Assembly (NCBI RefSeq): GCF_000716535.1 | Contig: NZ_JNWV01000024.1 | Span: forward strand, 62,001 to 126,000 | Direction of reading: 5' to 3' | Source of the DNA: Streptomyces flaveolus | Lineage (GTDB): Bacteria; Actinomycetota; Actinomycetes; Streptomycetales; Streptomycetaceae | DNA: 64,000 nt | In this document: positions 7,287 through 16,003 of the stretch, piece after piece | Layout of the letters: each line of letters starts with the position of its first letter | How positions within the stretch are numbered: the stretch's first letter is position 1 | Position numbers and translations under genes: made by a program | Notes under the pieces: generated by a model | The model's input: only the letters and a program-made list of their open reading frames with translations | Databases searched by the model: none | What the model was told of the DNA's origin: nothing

Positions 7287-10210
7287 TGGACCCGCTTCTG
7301 GCCCTCCGCCCCTGGCAGGCACCCGAGGTGACATCCTGGGGGCGGCTGCCGATGAACGCCGTCGACCGGCGCTCCGGCGCCCTCTCCCTGGACGGCGAGT
7401 GGCGCTTCCAGCTGCTGCCGACGCCGGAGGCGCCGGTCCACGGCACCTGGTCGACGGCACACGTCCCGGGCGCGTGGACCATGCAGGACACCGGCGACCT
7501 GCCGCAGTACACCAATGTCCGCATGCCGTACCCGGAATTCCCGCCACAGTCACCCGCCGCCAATCCCACCGGTGTGTACGAACGACACGTGGACGTCCCC
7601 GCCGACTGGGCCGGCCGCCGGATCGTCCTCCAGGTCGGGGCCGCCGAGAGCGTGCTGCTGGTGCACGTCGACGGACGGCCCGTCGGGATCTCCAAGGACT
7701 CCCACCTGGCCGCCGAGTTCGACCTGACCGACGTCGTACGCCCCGGTGAGCCCTCGGTCGTACGGCTGACGGTGGTCAAGTGGTCCGACGCCACGCACAT
7801 CGAGGACCAGGACCAGTGGTGGCACGGCGGGATCACCCGTTCCGTGCTGCTGTACACGACCGACCCTCTGCACCTCGCGGACGTGACCGTGCGGGCACGC
7901 CAGGACGGCGACCTGCGAGTGGACTGCCTGGTGCGCAACGCGGCGGGCGACCGGGCGCTGCCCGAGGGCTGGTACGTCACCGCTGATCTGGACGGTGACC
8001 TCCTCGCCCAGGACGCCGAGTTCGACCGGCTCAACGCCGAGGACGAGCGGGTCTCCGACTTCCTGAGCGAGGCCCGTATCCACGCCGTCGTGCCCGAGGT
8101 GCGCACCTGGAACGCGGAGCAGCCCGAGCTGTACGGGCTGACCGTCCGGCTGCACCGCTCGGACGGCACGGTCGCCGACTCCTCGTACCACCGCATCGGC
8201 TTCCGTGACGTCGACATCGTGGGCCGGAACCTGCTGGTCAACGGCGAGCGGGTCTTCATCCGGGGCGTCAACCGGCACGACTTCCACCCATTGACCGGGC
8301 GGACGGTTTCGTACGACGACATGCGCGCGGACCTGGTGCTGCTGAAGCGGTTCGGCTTCAACGCGATCCGCACAGCGCACTACCCGAACGACCCGTGGCT
8401 GTACGACCTCGCCGACGAACTGGGCTTCTACGTCGTCGACGAGGCGGACATCGAGTCCCACGACCACGCCCATGAGATCGCCGACGACCCTCGCTACCTG
8501 AACGCCTTCGTGGACCGCGTCGCGCGCATGGTGCTGCGCGACAGGAACCACCCCTCGATCATCGTCTGGTCGCTGGGCAACGAGTCCGACTACGGCGCCA
8601 ACCACGACGCGGCGGCGGGCTGGGTGCGCCGGCACGATCCCACCCGGCCGATCCAGTACGAGGGCGCGGCCAAGCGAGGCTGGGCGGACCCGGACGTGGC
8701 ATCCGACATCGCCTGCCCCATGTACGCGCCGCTGGAGGACTGCCTGGCACACGCGCTGTCCGGGCAGCAGACCAAGCCCCTGATCCAGTGCGAGTACTCG
8801 CATGCGATGGGCAACAGCAACGGCACGCTGGCCGACCACTGGGCCGCCATTGAGTCGACTCCGGGCCTCCAGGGCGGATTCATCTGGGAGTTCTGGGACC
8901 ACGGAATCCTCCAGCGCCTGAGCGACGGCCGGCCGGCCGGGCGCGCGGGCGCCGGACTCTACGACAATGGTGTCGCCGCACCCGGCCACCGCTGGGCGTA
9001 CGGCGGTGACTTCGGCGAGACCGTGCACGACGGGGCGTTCGTCGCGGACGGGGTCGTCTTCCCCGACCGCACCGCCAAGCCCGCGATGTACGAGCACCGG
9101 GAGATCGCGGCGCCGGTCCGCATCCGATCCTTCGGGCACGAGGGCATCGTTCTCGCCAACCATCAGCACTTCCGCGGCCTGGACTGGCTGAGCGGCACCT
9201 GGGAGCTGGCGCTGTCCGACGGCCGTACCCTGACCGGCCCGGCCGAACTGCCCGATCTGCGGCCGGGTGAGACTGCGGCCGTACCGCTGCCGTTCGTGGT
9301 GCCTGCCGACGGCGGCGAGGCGTGGCTGACGCTTCGGGTGACGACGGCCGGGGACCAGGCGTGGGCACCGGCCGGTACGGAGGTGTGCGCGCCCCGGATC
9401 CGATTGCGGGCGGCGGACTCGCCGAGACAGCCGGTCGTGGCCGGGCCGGCCGTCGAGGTGGACGCCGAGGGCCTGCTGCACCACCCGCTGCTGACCAGCG
9501 CCCCGACGCTGTCGCTGTGGCGGGCGCCCACCGACAACGACGAGCTGGGCGGGATGGCGCTGCGCTGGCGCGCCTGGGGCCTGGACCGGATGGTGCGCAA
9601 GGTCGTCTCCGTGCACCGGGACGGCGAACGGGTGACCGTGGAGGCCGCATACGCCTGCACCCTCGGCGTGGTACGGCACCGGCAGGAATTCACGCCTGTC
9701 GAGGGCGGCGTACGGGTCGACGAGTCGGCCGAGCTGCCCGAGGAGTTCCACGACGTCCCCCGGATCGGCTCGGTCTTCGAGACGGTGGCCGGGCTCGATC
9801 TGATGGAGTGGTTCGGACAGGGTCCCTGGGAGTCGTATCCGGACCGGGCCGCCGGGGCACCGGTCGGCCACCACGCACTGCCCGTCGACGACCTCTTCAC
9901 CCCGTACCTGCGGCCCCAGGAGAGCGGCGGCCGGCACGGCGTACGGCGGTTCACGCTGTCGTCCTCCTACGCCACCGGACTCGCGGTCGAGCTGGACGAG
10001 CCCCGCCAGGTCTCCGTCACCCGCTACCGCGCCGACGACCTCACCGCCGCCACGCACCACGACGAACTCACGCCGCGGACCGGCTGTGTGGTCCACATCG
10101 ACGCCGCACACCGGGGCCTCGGCACGGCCTCCTGCGGCCCCGACACCTTCCCGGCCTACCTCGTCACACCGGGGGTGCACCGCTGGAGCTGGAGTCTGCG
10201 CATGGTGTAA
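7283..10210 (+). CDS. lacZ: GH2 beta-galactosidase (LacZ type)
   Basis: A 975-residue family 2 glycoside hydrolase, close to the length of E. coli LacZ. In order: a jelly-roll sugar-binding domain (SLDGEWRFQLLPTPEAPV), immunoglobulin-like domains, and a TIM barrel with the GH2 signature GVNRHDFHPLTGR and IIVWSLGNESDYGANHD carrying the acid/base Glu434. The nucleophile Glu504 sits in PLIQCEYSHAMGNSNG. A C-terminal small-chain domain contains LSLWRAPTDNDELGG and EWFGQGPWESYPDR. It hydrolyses beta-galactosides or a related beta-glycoside in the cytoplasm. The start ATGATG overlaps the permease stop. No signal peptide, consistent with action after import. Confidence 0.92.
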   Translation: MMDPLLALRPWQAPEVTSWGRLPMNAVDRRSGALSLDGEWRFQLLPTPEAPVHGTWSTAHVPGAWTMQDTGDLPQYTNVRMPYPEFPPQSPAANPTGVYERHVDVPADWAGRRIVLQVGAAESVLLVHVDGRPVGISKDSHLAAEFDLTDVVRPGEPSVVRLTVVKWSDATHIEDQDQWWHGGITRSVLLYTTDPLHLADVTVRARQDGDLRVDCLVRNAAGDRALPEGWYVTADLDGDLLAQDAEFDRLNAEDERVSDFLSEARIHAVVPEVRTWNAEQPELYGLTVRLHRSDGTVADSSYHRIGFRDVDIVGRNLLVNGERVFIRGVNRHDFHPLTGRTVSYDDMRADLVLLKRFGFNAIRTAHYPNDPWLYDLADELGFYVVDEADIESHDHAHEIADDPRYLNAFVDRVARMVLRDRNHPSIIVWSLGNESDYGANHDAAAGWVRRHDPTRPIQYEGAAKRGWADPDVASDIACPMYAPLEDCLAHALSGQQTKPLIQCEYSHAMGNSNGTLADHWAAIESTPGLQGGFIWEFWDHGILQRLSDGRPAGRAGAGLYDNGVAAPGHRWAYGGDFGETVHDGAFVADGVVFPDRTAKPAMYEHREIAAPVRIRSFGHEGIVLANHQHFRGLDWLSGTWELALSDGRTLTGPAELPDLRPGETAAVPLPFVVPADGGEAWLTLRVTTAGDQAWAPAGTEVCAPRIRLRAADSPRQPVVAGPAVEVDAEGLLHHPLLTSAPTLSLWRAPTDNDELGGMALRWRAWGLDRMVRKVVSVHRDGERVTVEAAYACTLGVVRHRQEFTPVEGGVRVDESAELPEEFHDVPRIGSVFETVAGLDLMEWFGQGPWESYPDRAAGAPVGHHALPVDDLFTPYLRPQESGGRHGVRRFTLSSSYATGLAVELDEPRQVSVTRYRADDLTAATHHDELTPRTGCVVHIDAAHRGLGTASCGPDTFPAYLVTPGVHRWSWSLRMV

Positions 10211-10334
10211 CTGATCGTTTCAGAATGAGGTTCGCGGGCGGCGAAGGAGCTGGCGAGACATCTCCAGTGTCCGCGAATCCTCCTGCGCGGAAAGTGTCAG
10301 CAGCACCGCTGGCCGTTCCGGTACAACGATCGCT

Positions 10335-10739
10335 ATGAGTTGGGTGGCGAACGTGATGATCTCGGTTGACATGGCCGACAGCGCGAGTGTTGAGGCGCTG
10401 AGCGAGTGGTTGCGGACTGAAGCGCCTCGGCGTGCTCAACCGGAGGTCCGTGGGGTGGGTTTCCTGAAGCTGATCACCAGCACGGAGACCAACCAGTGGG
10501 GCGGCTGGAAGCAGCCCGAGTGCGAGGTATGGGCGGGTGCCTTGAATCATGCCGACCTCAACGCCCTCAAGCGGCGAGTGTTCGAGACGCCATGGCGCGA
10601 GCCGAACCGGGTCCAGCTCTTGGTGATGGATCAGGAAGAGGCGTTCTTCCGCATGTGGATGATCCGAGGCAACGAACTCAGGCAGTTTGCACCGCTGCAG
10701 CCGAACGAGGAGGACGAGGGTTTCTACCTGGAGTCGTGA
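10335..10739 (+). CDS. Hypothetical protein, 134 residues
   Basis: An intact small acidic protein with strong GC bias at third codon positions and no recognised domain. It opens MSWVANVMISVDMADSASVE and ends with an acidic tail (PNEEDEGFYLES). It contains many tryptophans (ETNQWGGWKQPECEVW). No signal peptide or membrane segment. It lies alone after the GH2 gene with a 124-base gap, so it is probably not part of the sugar operon. Proteins of this general look occur in other streptomycetes, but I assign no function. Confidence 0.7.
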   Translation: MSWVANVMISVDMADSASVEALSEWLRTEAPRRAQPEVRGVGFLKLITSTETNQWGGWKQPECEVWAGALNHADLNALKRRVFETPWREPNRVQLLVMDQEEAFFRMWMIRGNELRQFAPLQPNEEDEGFYLES

Positions 10740-11118
10740 GCTGGGCCAGCGGCGTCCTGCCGGCCTGCTCACGGCCGGCGAGCGGCGAGGACTTGGGGCC
10801 GGGCTTCGTGCGCGTCGAGGCTGGACGGCACACCGTGTCCCCGACACGAACGACCGCATTGACGGAACCCCCGGGCAAGGACGACTCGTGCATCCTCCCA
10901 CCCTGCCTGATCGCTACCTCTGCTGCGGAGTAGATCATTTGGCGGAGTTGCCTGGGGGCTGATCAAGCGTCGGGACAAGTTATTGATCACAGCCGTCCAC
11001 GACCAGCGCGAGCACCCCGGCAGACGGGCGCACCAGCCCCTCGGTCTGCGACTTCGAGTCGGCGGAGGCTCACTGAACCACCGGGCGCCCGAGTCAGCCT
11101 CGTCTGGATACTGAGGGC
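10740..11118. other. No gene recognised
   Basis: Open frames here lack codon bias and recognisable motifs on either strand. The stretch carries the promoter of the downstream DUF6191-like gene; nothing else could be identified. Confidence 0.5.
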
Positions 11119-11439
11119 ATGACGTTTCTCGTCTTCATGACCTTGCCCGGACTGGTCATCCTGCTGACCGCCCTGGCCTTCGTCGATCAGGTTTTGTTGC
11201 GTGCGGGCAGGGCCGGCGTCCTTCCGTGGCGCAACGGAGCACGTCAGGGCCAGATATCGGCGACCGGGTTCGAGCAACTGCACGCGAGCCTCTCGCCTGG
11301 CAAGCAGAACGAGCTCAAGGAGCGCCAGTCGGCACTCCTGATGCGCGACGACGAGGACGACGGGGCGCCACCGAACCGGACAACGGTGGATCTGGACGGA
11401 GGGACCGCGGTGGTCCGGATGCCACCGGCCGCCCGGTAG
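11119..11439 (+). CDS. DUF6191-like small membrane protein
   Basis: A 106-residue protein with one N-terminal transmembrane helix (FLVFMTLPGLVILLTALAFV) followed by a charged cytoplasmic tail. The tail has GFEQLHASLSPGKQNELKER and TVDLDGGTAVVRMP, which I associate with a small actinobacterial membrane family (DUF6191; from memory). GAGGG lies directly upstream of the ATG. Function is unknown. It stands alone between two non-coding or degraded stretches. Confidence 0.7.
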   Translation: MTFLVFMTLPGLVILLTALAFVDQVLLRAGRAGVLPWRNGARQGQISATGFEQLHASLSPGKQNELKERQSALLMRDDEDDGAPPNRTTVDLDGGTAVVRMPPAAR

Positions 11440-11886
11440 GACCTTCGACGGCACGTACTCAAGGTTTGCTGTCACACCACCACCGGCACCACGCCGACGA
11501 AAACGCCCCCTTGCCCACCACCACCCCGCCGGGGTGCTGAGCGTGCGGCGTGGTCGGCGCCGGGGCGTGCTCTGGTCGGGGGCCGTGGGCGACGGCGCCC
11601 TCCCGGACACCGTCCTGGAGCTTGACGGCCAGCTCGGCGGCGGCCTCGAACGCCCGGCGGTTCAGCTCCAGCGTCGCGACGTCAGTCGTCCGCTCCTGGC
11701 CGCGGCCGGCCTTCCGGTCCGTGCGGGATGGCCGCGGGCGGGGCCTCGGGGCGGCGGGCACGGCGGCGGTGTGCCCCGGTTGCGAGAGCCCAGACGGTCC
11801 GAACGGCACACCGCGTGAACCCGGGCGGTCAACGCGCCGGAGGCGAGGCGGCCCGCTCGTACGGCGCGGCGGCCCGGTAGCGGGTT
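11440..11886. other. Degraded DNA, possible minus-strand remnant
   Basis: The only coding-looking piece is on the minus strand near 11.62-11.69 kb (ELNRRAFEAAAELAVKLQDG), inside an open frame that otherwise looks random. Nothing else is recognised. Confidence 0.35.
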
Positions 11887-12009
11887 CAGCCCGGCCTCGA
11901 CCAGATCACCCTGGCGGTGAAACGCCGGCTCAACCAGACCCAGTACCGCCCGCAGCTGGTCGACGGCTGCCTCGCCGGCGCCGGCCTGATCCTCGATCCG
12001 GCCTGTTGA
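11887..12009 (+). pseudogene. C-terminal fragment of an unrecognised protein
   Basis: A 40-residue tail in frame with a stop (LDQITLAVKRRL, then YRPQLVDGCLAGAGL), immediately preceded by a stop codon in the same frame, so the N-terminal part is gone. The block QPQL-DGCL-G--L recurs in another remnant near 52.6 kb on the minus strand. It is likely a relic of a family present in several copies. Function unknown. Confidence 0.4.
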
Positions 12010-12068
12010 CGGATGCGGTGGCCCTTGTGCCCGACGCTGGCTGCGGCAGGTATGGCAGCATCACCGTC

Positions 12069-12380
12069 ATGTCTTTGCTGACCTGGGACTACGACGGTGA
12101 TCTGTACTGCGCTCTGACCACCGAGACTGGTGCGGGCGAGGGCCGGACCATTCATTTCGAGCTCAGCGAGGCCCGCATGGTTCCGGGCGGAGCCCCTTCC
12201 ACTCCTGTGTCACCCGCTGCCGGGCCGGCCGCCGTGACGGTGGTTGTCTACGCCCCCGAGGAGGAAAAGCCGGCAGAGGTCTTCTTCGACGACACACAGA
12301 CTCTGCCGTTCGCCGTCTTGCAGCACTTCGTGGCGACCGTCACTTCGCGGTTGGCAAAAACAGGAGTTCAACGTCAGTAG
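12069..12380 (+). CDS. Hypothetical protein, 103 residues
   Basis: A small protein with good codon bias starting MSLLTWDYDGDLYCALTTET. It has a proline/alanine-rich middle and VTVVVYAPEEEKPAEVFFDD towards the end. No known domain, signal peptide or membrane segment was recognised. The ATG is the first that gives consistent codon bias; the longer open frame upstream does not look coding. Confidence 0.55.
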   Translation: MSLLTWDYDGDLYCALTTETGAGEGRTIHFELSEARMVPGGAPSTPVSPAAGPAAVTVVVYAPEEEKPAEVFFDDTQTLPFAVLQHFVATVTSRLAKTGVQRQ

Positions 12381-12573
12381 CTCGGCCCCAGAAGCCGAAG
12401 CCCTGGTCGAACGGGCCCGCCGCTTCTCCACAACCGTCACGACAGCCCCACCGAAGCTTTCTCGAACGAATGCTCTCGTGAGGTCACTCGGAACAATGGA
12501 TCCCGCGAGCCGCGATGAGTCTTGCGGCGTCCGGAAGTCGTACCGTCGAACCGGTTACCGAGGAGGACTTCTG

Positions 12574-13137
12574 ATGCGCAGCGTGACCTATTCGATGAAC
12601 GTCTCACTCGACGGCTACATCGTCGGGCCGGACGGCGACTTCAACTGGACGGAGCCCGACGGAGAGGTCTTTCGCTTCTGGATCGACGAGATTCGAGGGG
12701 TCGATGTCCACCTCTTGGGACGACGGCTGTACGAGACGATGCTGTACTGGGAGACCGCCGACCAGAATCCATCACTTGACGAGGCAGAACTCGAGTGGGC
12801 CGCGCTTTGGAAGCCGCTCCCCAAGATCGTGTTCTCGACCACGCTGTCAGCGGTGCAAGGCACCGCCCGCCTCGCCTCCGGCGGCCTGGCGGAGGAGATC
12901 GAGCGGCTGCGAGCCGAGCCGGGGGAAGGCGACATCGCGATCGGCGGCGCGACTCTCGCCGCCGAGGCGGCCGCGTTGGGCCTGATCGACGAGTACCGGG
13001 CCGTGGTCCACCCGGTGCTGGTCGGCGGTGGCATTCCGTTCTTTCCCCGACACGAGCGCCGGGTGGCTCTGGAACTCGTCGAAACCCGCACCTTCAGCTC
13101 AAGAGTCGTCTACGTCCGCTACAGCGTGGCGCGTTGA
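12574..13137 (+). CDS. Dihydrofolate reductase-fold protein (RibD C-terminal family)
   Basis: A 187-residue cytoplasmic oxidoreductase of the RibD-C/DHFR-like family. The N-terminus (MNVSLDGYIVGPDGDFNW) and HLLGRRLYETMLYWE in the first third are characteristic. GEGDIAIGGATLAAEAAALG forms the NADPH-binding region, and DEYRAVVHPVLVGGGIPFF the C-terminal signature. A strong AGGAGGA precedes the ATG. Members of this family are usually of unknown substrate; no riboflavin genes lie nearby, so a biosynthetic role is not implied. Confidence 0.87.
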   Translation: MRSVTYSMNVSLDGYIVGPDGDFNWTEPDGEVFRFWIDEIRGVDVHLLGRRLYETMLYWETADQNPSLDEAELEWAALWKPLPKIVFSTTLSAVQGTARLASGGLAEEIERLRAEPGEGDIAIGGATLAAEAAALGLIDEYRAVVHPVLVGGGIPFFPRHERRVALELVETRTFSSRVVYVRYSVAR

Positions 13138-13273
13138 CCTGCTCGCCTGCCGAGCCCTGGCAAGAGCGGGCCAGTCAGTGAGGTCTGCTCAGGGAACAGA
13201 AGCGATGCGGCGTTCCTCGTTCGAGGGCATCCACGCTTGCGCATGAGCGGCCGGGGCATCGCTTGTACAGGCG

Positions 13274-14104
13274 CTAATTCGGAAGGGTTTCGAGGAACCT
13301 GACCAGGAGGGCGTCGAACTCGGTCGGCGCCTCCATATTGGGGAAGTGCGCGGTGTTCTCCACGGACACCGCGCGCCCGTCGGGTACCGCGCGGACCAGA
13401 CGCTCGGCCATCGCGATGTGATCGCTCACGTCGAGAGCACCGTTTATTGCCAGGACAGGAACGTCGATGGACGCCGCGCGCCGCCAGGTCTGCGGAACCG
13501 GTACACGATGGTCCGGTTCCCCGGCCGTGTGCTTGGAGATCGTCCGGAACGCCATCGCGCGCAGACGGTTCGCAATGTCCGCATCGACATCACCGAGCGA
13601 GCGGTGCGGGCCTGCCGCGAAACGCACGTGCCCGTTCAGCCAGCCCTCGATGTCGCCGGCTGCCAGCGCACCGTTCTGCCTCCCGGAGAACCTCCAGGCT
13701 CCAGGGATTTTCGAAGTACGGCTCGCTGGTCCCCACACCGCTGACGACCACGGCACGAACCAGTTCCGGATGCTCGAGCGCAGTGTCGACCGCGGTGCCC
13801 CCACCCATCGAGACCCCGACGAGCACCGCCGGCCCGACATCGAGATGACGCAGCAGCGCTGCCAGATCGTCGGCCGGGCGGAACGGACGGGTCGCGTTCG
13901 AGGAGGCTCCGTGTCCGCGGGCGTCCGGTGCGATGACCCGGTAGTGCGGGGCGAACGCCCGCATCTGTTCGTCCCACATGCTGTGATCGAAGAACCGGCA
14001 TGAAGCAACACCAGCGGCCGCCCCTCGCCGGCGTCGCGATAGGCGAGGGAGCCGTCGCAGGTCGTGAACGAACGCGTCTCGGAGTTCTCCGCGAAAGCAG
14101 ACAT
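13274..14104 (-). pseudogene. Alpha/beta hydrolase, interrupted by two compensating frame shifts
   Basis: The pieces of one alpha/beta-hydrolase lie in two frames. The N-terminus FTTCDGSLAYRDAGEGRPLV and LLHAG are in one frame. The middle is in another: MWDEQMRAFAPHYRVIAPDA, then the nucleophile elbow GVSMGGG (Ser) and EHPELVRAVVVSG. The C-terminus, with the acid region INGALDVSDH and the catalytic His in ENTAHFPNMEAP, returns to the first frame. The breaks fall near 13989-13995 (one base missing in an A run) and 13677-13684 (one base extra near a G run). Restoring them gives a continuous protein of about 277 residues. It diverges from a MarR gene whose operator-like repeats overlap its start. 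Confidence 0.82.
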
Positions 14105-14180
14105 GACAACCAAGGTGTCATCATCGTCGAAAGTTGGCAACCGAGGTGTCATTCTTGTGGCATGACAGGCACCGACACCC
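14103..14180. promoter_or_regulatory. Operator-like repeats between hydrolase and MarR genes
   Basis: CAACCAAGGTGTCAT (14107-14121) and CAACCGAGGTGTCAT (14138-14152) are 15-base direct repeats differing at one position, 31 bases apart (about three helical turns). TGTCAT and its complement ATGACA recur four times, giving inverted pairs ATGACA-N7-TGTCAT and TGTCAT-N9-ATGACA, the latter overlapping the MarR start. This is the expected layout for MarR autoregulation plus control of the divergent hydrolase. Confidence 0.6.
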
Positions 14181-14635
14181 CACTGCCGCCCGACGAACTC
14201 GCCGACCGACTGACGGAGGTATTCGCCCTGGTGGGGCCGCTGTACCGGCGGGTGCACCGCAAGGTGGAGCAGGCCGAGCCGATCGAGGGGCTGTCCGTCG
14301 GCGTACGCGCGGTGCTGGACATGCTGCGCCGGCACGGGCCCATGACCGTCCCTCAGATGGGCCGCGCCCAGACACTCAGCCGGCAGTTCGTGCAGCGCAC
14401 GGTCAACGATGCCGCCGCGCAGCATCTGGTCGAGGCCATCCCCAACCCCAGCCACAAGCGGTCCTCGCTGATCCGGCTGACCGCCGACGGCACGGCGGCC
14501 ATCACCGCGGTACACGCCCGCGAACACGCGGCCTTGCGGAAGGTGAGCGGCAACCTCACGGGCGCGGACGTGGATGCGTGCGTACACGTCCTGACCCGGA
14601 TGCTCGCGCTCTTCGACGATGTAGACGTGCCCTAG
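14162..14635 (+). CDS. MarR-family transcriptional regulator
   Basis: A 157-residue winged-helix dimer. LSVGVRAVLDMLRRHGPMTV opens the DNA-binding domain, MGRAQTLSRQFVQRTVNDAA is the recognition-helix region, and NPSHKRSSLIRLTADG the wing. C-terminal helices (LTGADVDACVHVLTRMLALF) dimerise. The ATG follows the operator region directly with no clear ribosome site, so the message may be leaderless. It probably represses the divergent hydrolase and itself; ligand unknown. Confidence 0.88.
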   Translation: MTGTDTPLPPDELADRLTEVFALVGPLYRRVHRKVEQAEPIEGLSVGVRAVLDMLRRHGPMTVPQMGRAQTLSRQFVQRTVNDAAAQHLVEAIPNPSHKRSSLIRLTADGTAAITAVHAREHAALRKVSGNLTGADVDACVHVLTRMLALFDDVDVP

Positions 14636-14649
14636 CAGTTCAGGAGCTG

Positions 14650-14815
14650 TGCCGCGCCGCTTGCAGTGGCTGGTGCAGGCCTGGTGTTGTCGCGGTCGGC
14701 GCCAGGTCGACCAGCGCAGGATGTGCTCGACGGGTGTGGGTCGGCGGTCGGTGAGGGGCGTGATCAGGCGTCGTATCTGGGCGAGGCCGGGGTGGATGAG
14801 CTGGGAGGGGGACGG
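14650..14815 (-). pseudogene. Transposase C-terminal remnant (IS701-like)
   Basis: One minus-strand frame reads LAQIRRLITPLTDRRPTPVE, then HILRWSTWRR, resembling the C-terminus of actinobacterial IS701-type transposases (I-RRL, W-S-WRR). There is no start, no catalytic DDE part and no visible element end. Identification is from memory of the family. Confidence 0.4.
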
Positions 14816-14879
14816 TCAGTCTTCCTGTCCGGTGCGTAGGCTTTGCACGGCTTCCCGGTGTCCGCACGGACGATGGGCA

Positions 14880-15155
14880 TGGTGCGGCTGGTCGTCAGCG
14901 AGACGGTCACCAGCGCCCGCGAGTACGCCCCCGGCCCGTGCCTGCTGAGCTTGGAGATCCGCGAGGGTGTTGTGGAGGCCACTGTGTGGGACAGCAGCGC
15001 CCCGCTCCGGTCGATCTTGGCCGCCGACTCCGACTGCCACACCACCGAACACCGTTCAGAGCGTCATCACCAATCATCAACGGCCCCAGGGCCCCAGCTA
15101 CCGTCTGAGGGAACGCTTCACCGCCATCGAACGCGATGACACCGACGCGGCCTGA
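14880..15155 (+). pseudogene. HATPase (anti-sigma-like) remnant
   Basis: RLVVSETVTSAREYAPGPCL and LEIREGVVEATVWDSSAPLR match the N-box and following strand of the small ATP-binding RsbW-like proteins abundant in streptomycetes. The N-terminal third and the G-box with its GxGL are missing, and the reading frame changes before the end. Not expected to be functional. The remaining downstream stretch reaches the end of the next minus-strand gene. Confidence 0.55.
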
Positions 15156-15176
15156 GCCGAGGGCTTCTCACAGGCC

Positions 15177-15743
15177 CTACTCGTCCAGGAACCGATACTC
15201 CCCGCTCGGGGCTCCGATCAGCACGATGCCGTCGCGGACCCGCCACTCACTCATGCCATCGGACTCGAGGCTGACGAGGAACAGGCCGGTGATCAGGTCA
15301 TTGTCGTCGTCGGAAGCTGGGACCCGCGCCACGCGGTGCAGTTGATCCAGGAACCAGTCGGCGGACTGCGCGTGCATCTCGGCCCCGAAGAAGACCCAAT
15401 TGGTGAAGTTGTACTGCCTCGCGGGAAAGGCCCAGCCCCCGCCATACGTCCGATCGGGATCGTCCGCTCCGACTATCTCCTTGACTTGAACGAGCTGCCG
15501 GTCATCGCACTCCAGCCAGCCCCTGATCCGGACAAACACGCCCACGACGACCGCCCCCGTACTCCAGGCGCCGCTCGCTGGGCGCCGACTCGACGTCGTC
15601 GCACCGTAGGCGAGGTCGGATCGTTCCAGCAAAGCTTTATGGACCTCCATGCAGTGGTCAGATCCCAGACCAGAGCTGAGCACATGCATCTGCACTTGGC
15701 TGCGAAACGCCCGCTGATCGTCTGCACGAGCTGACTGGTTCAC
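15177..15743 (-). CDS. Hypothetical protein, 188 residues
   Basis: A minus-strand protein with good codon bias over its C-terminal two thirds: VVVGVFVRIRGWLECDDRQL, WAFPARQYNFTNWVFFGAEM, SESDGMSEWRV-type segment and RDGIVLIGAPSGEYRF. No signal peptide or known domain was recognised. The N-terminal 40 residues are less convincing, so the true start may lie further in (for example at MEVHKALLERSD). It begins eight bases after the stop of another short minus-strand frame, suggesting a two-gene unit. Confidence 0.6.
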   Translation of the reverse strand: MNQSARADDQRAFRSQVQMHVLSSGLGSDHCMEVHKALLERSDLAYGATTSSRRPASGAWSTGAVVVGVFVRIRGWLECDDRQLVQVKEIVGADDPDRTYGGGWAFPARQYNFTNWVFFGAEMHAQSADWFLDQLHRVARVPASDDDNDLITGLFLVSLESDGMSEWRVRDGIVLIGAPSGEYRFLDE

Positions 15744-15750
15744 CCTCGTA

Positions 15751-15957
15751 TTACTTGGGATCCTCGCTCTCCCAGGGGTGGACGAAGAGACCAGGCCGGA
15801 CGCCCCACGCGTCGCGCACAGTGATCAGTCCGGACTCGTCCGTGACGTCAGCGGACCTCAACATGGCGACCGAGGCCTCATGACCCAGTCTGGTGCTGAC
15901 CTGGGGTACCGCGCCGAGTGCGCCGCCGTCGACGGCGAGGCTAGCGGTGACGCCCAC
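15751..15957 (-). CDS. Short hypothetical protein, 68 residues
   Basis: A small frame starting with GTG (TASLAVDGGALGAVPQVSTR) and ending RPGLFVHPWESEDPK. Codon bias is acceptable and the stop lies eight bases before the next minus-strand start. It may be the C-terminal piece of a longer lost gene rather than a complete protein. No function can be given. Confidence 0.4.
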   Translation of the reverse strand: MGVTASLAVDGGALGAVPQVSTRLGHEASVAMLRSADVTDESGLITVRDAWGVRPGLFVHPWESEDPK

Positions 15958-16003
15958 CGGGACAGGCCGTGCCGTCAGGGTGAACGAAACTGACTGGCCC
16001 TCG

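Noticed and set aside
7550..10180. 876-residue open frame antisense to the GH2 gene
   Set aside because: Mirror frame of a GC-rich gene: Val/Gly/Arg-rich, no motifs, whereas the plus strand has every GH2 signature.
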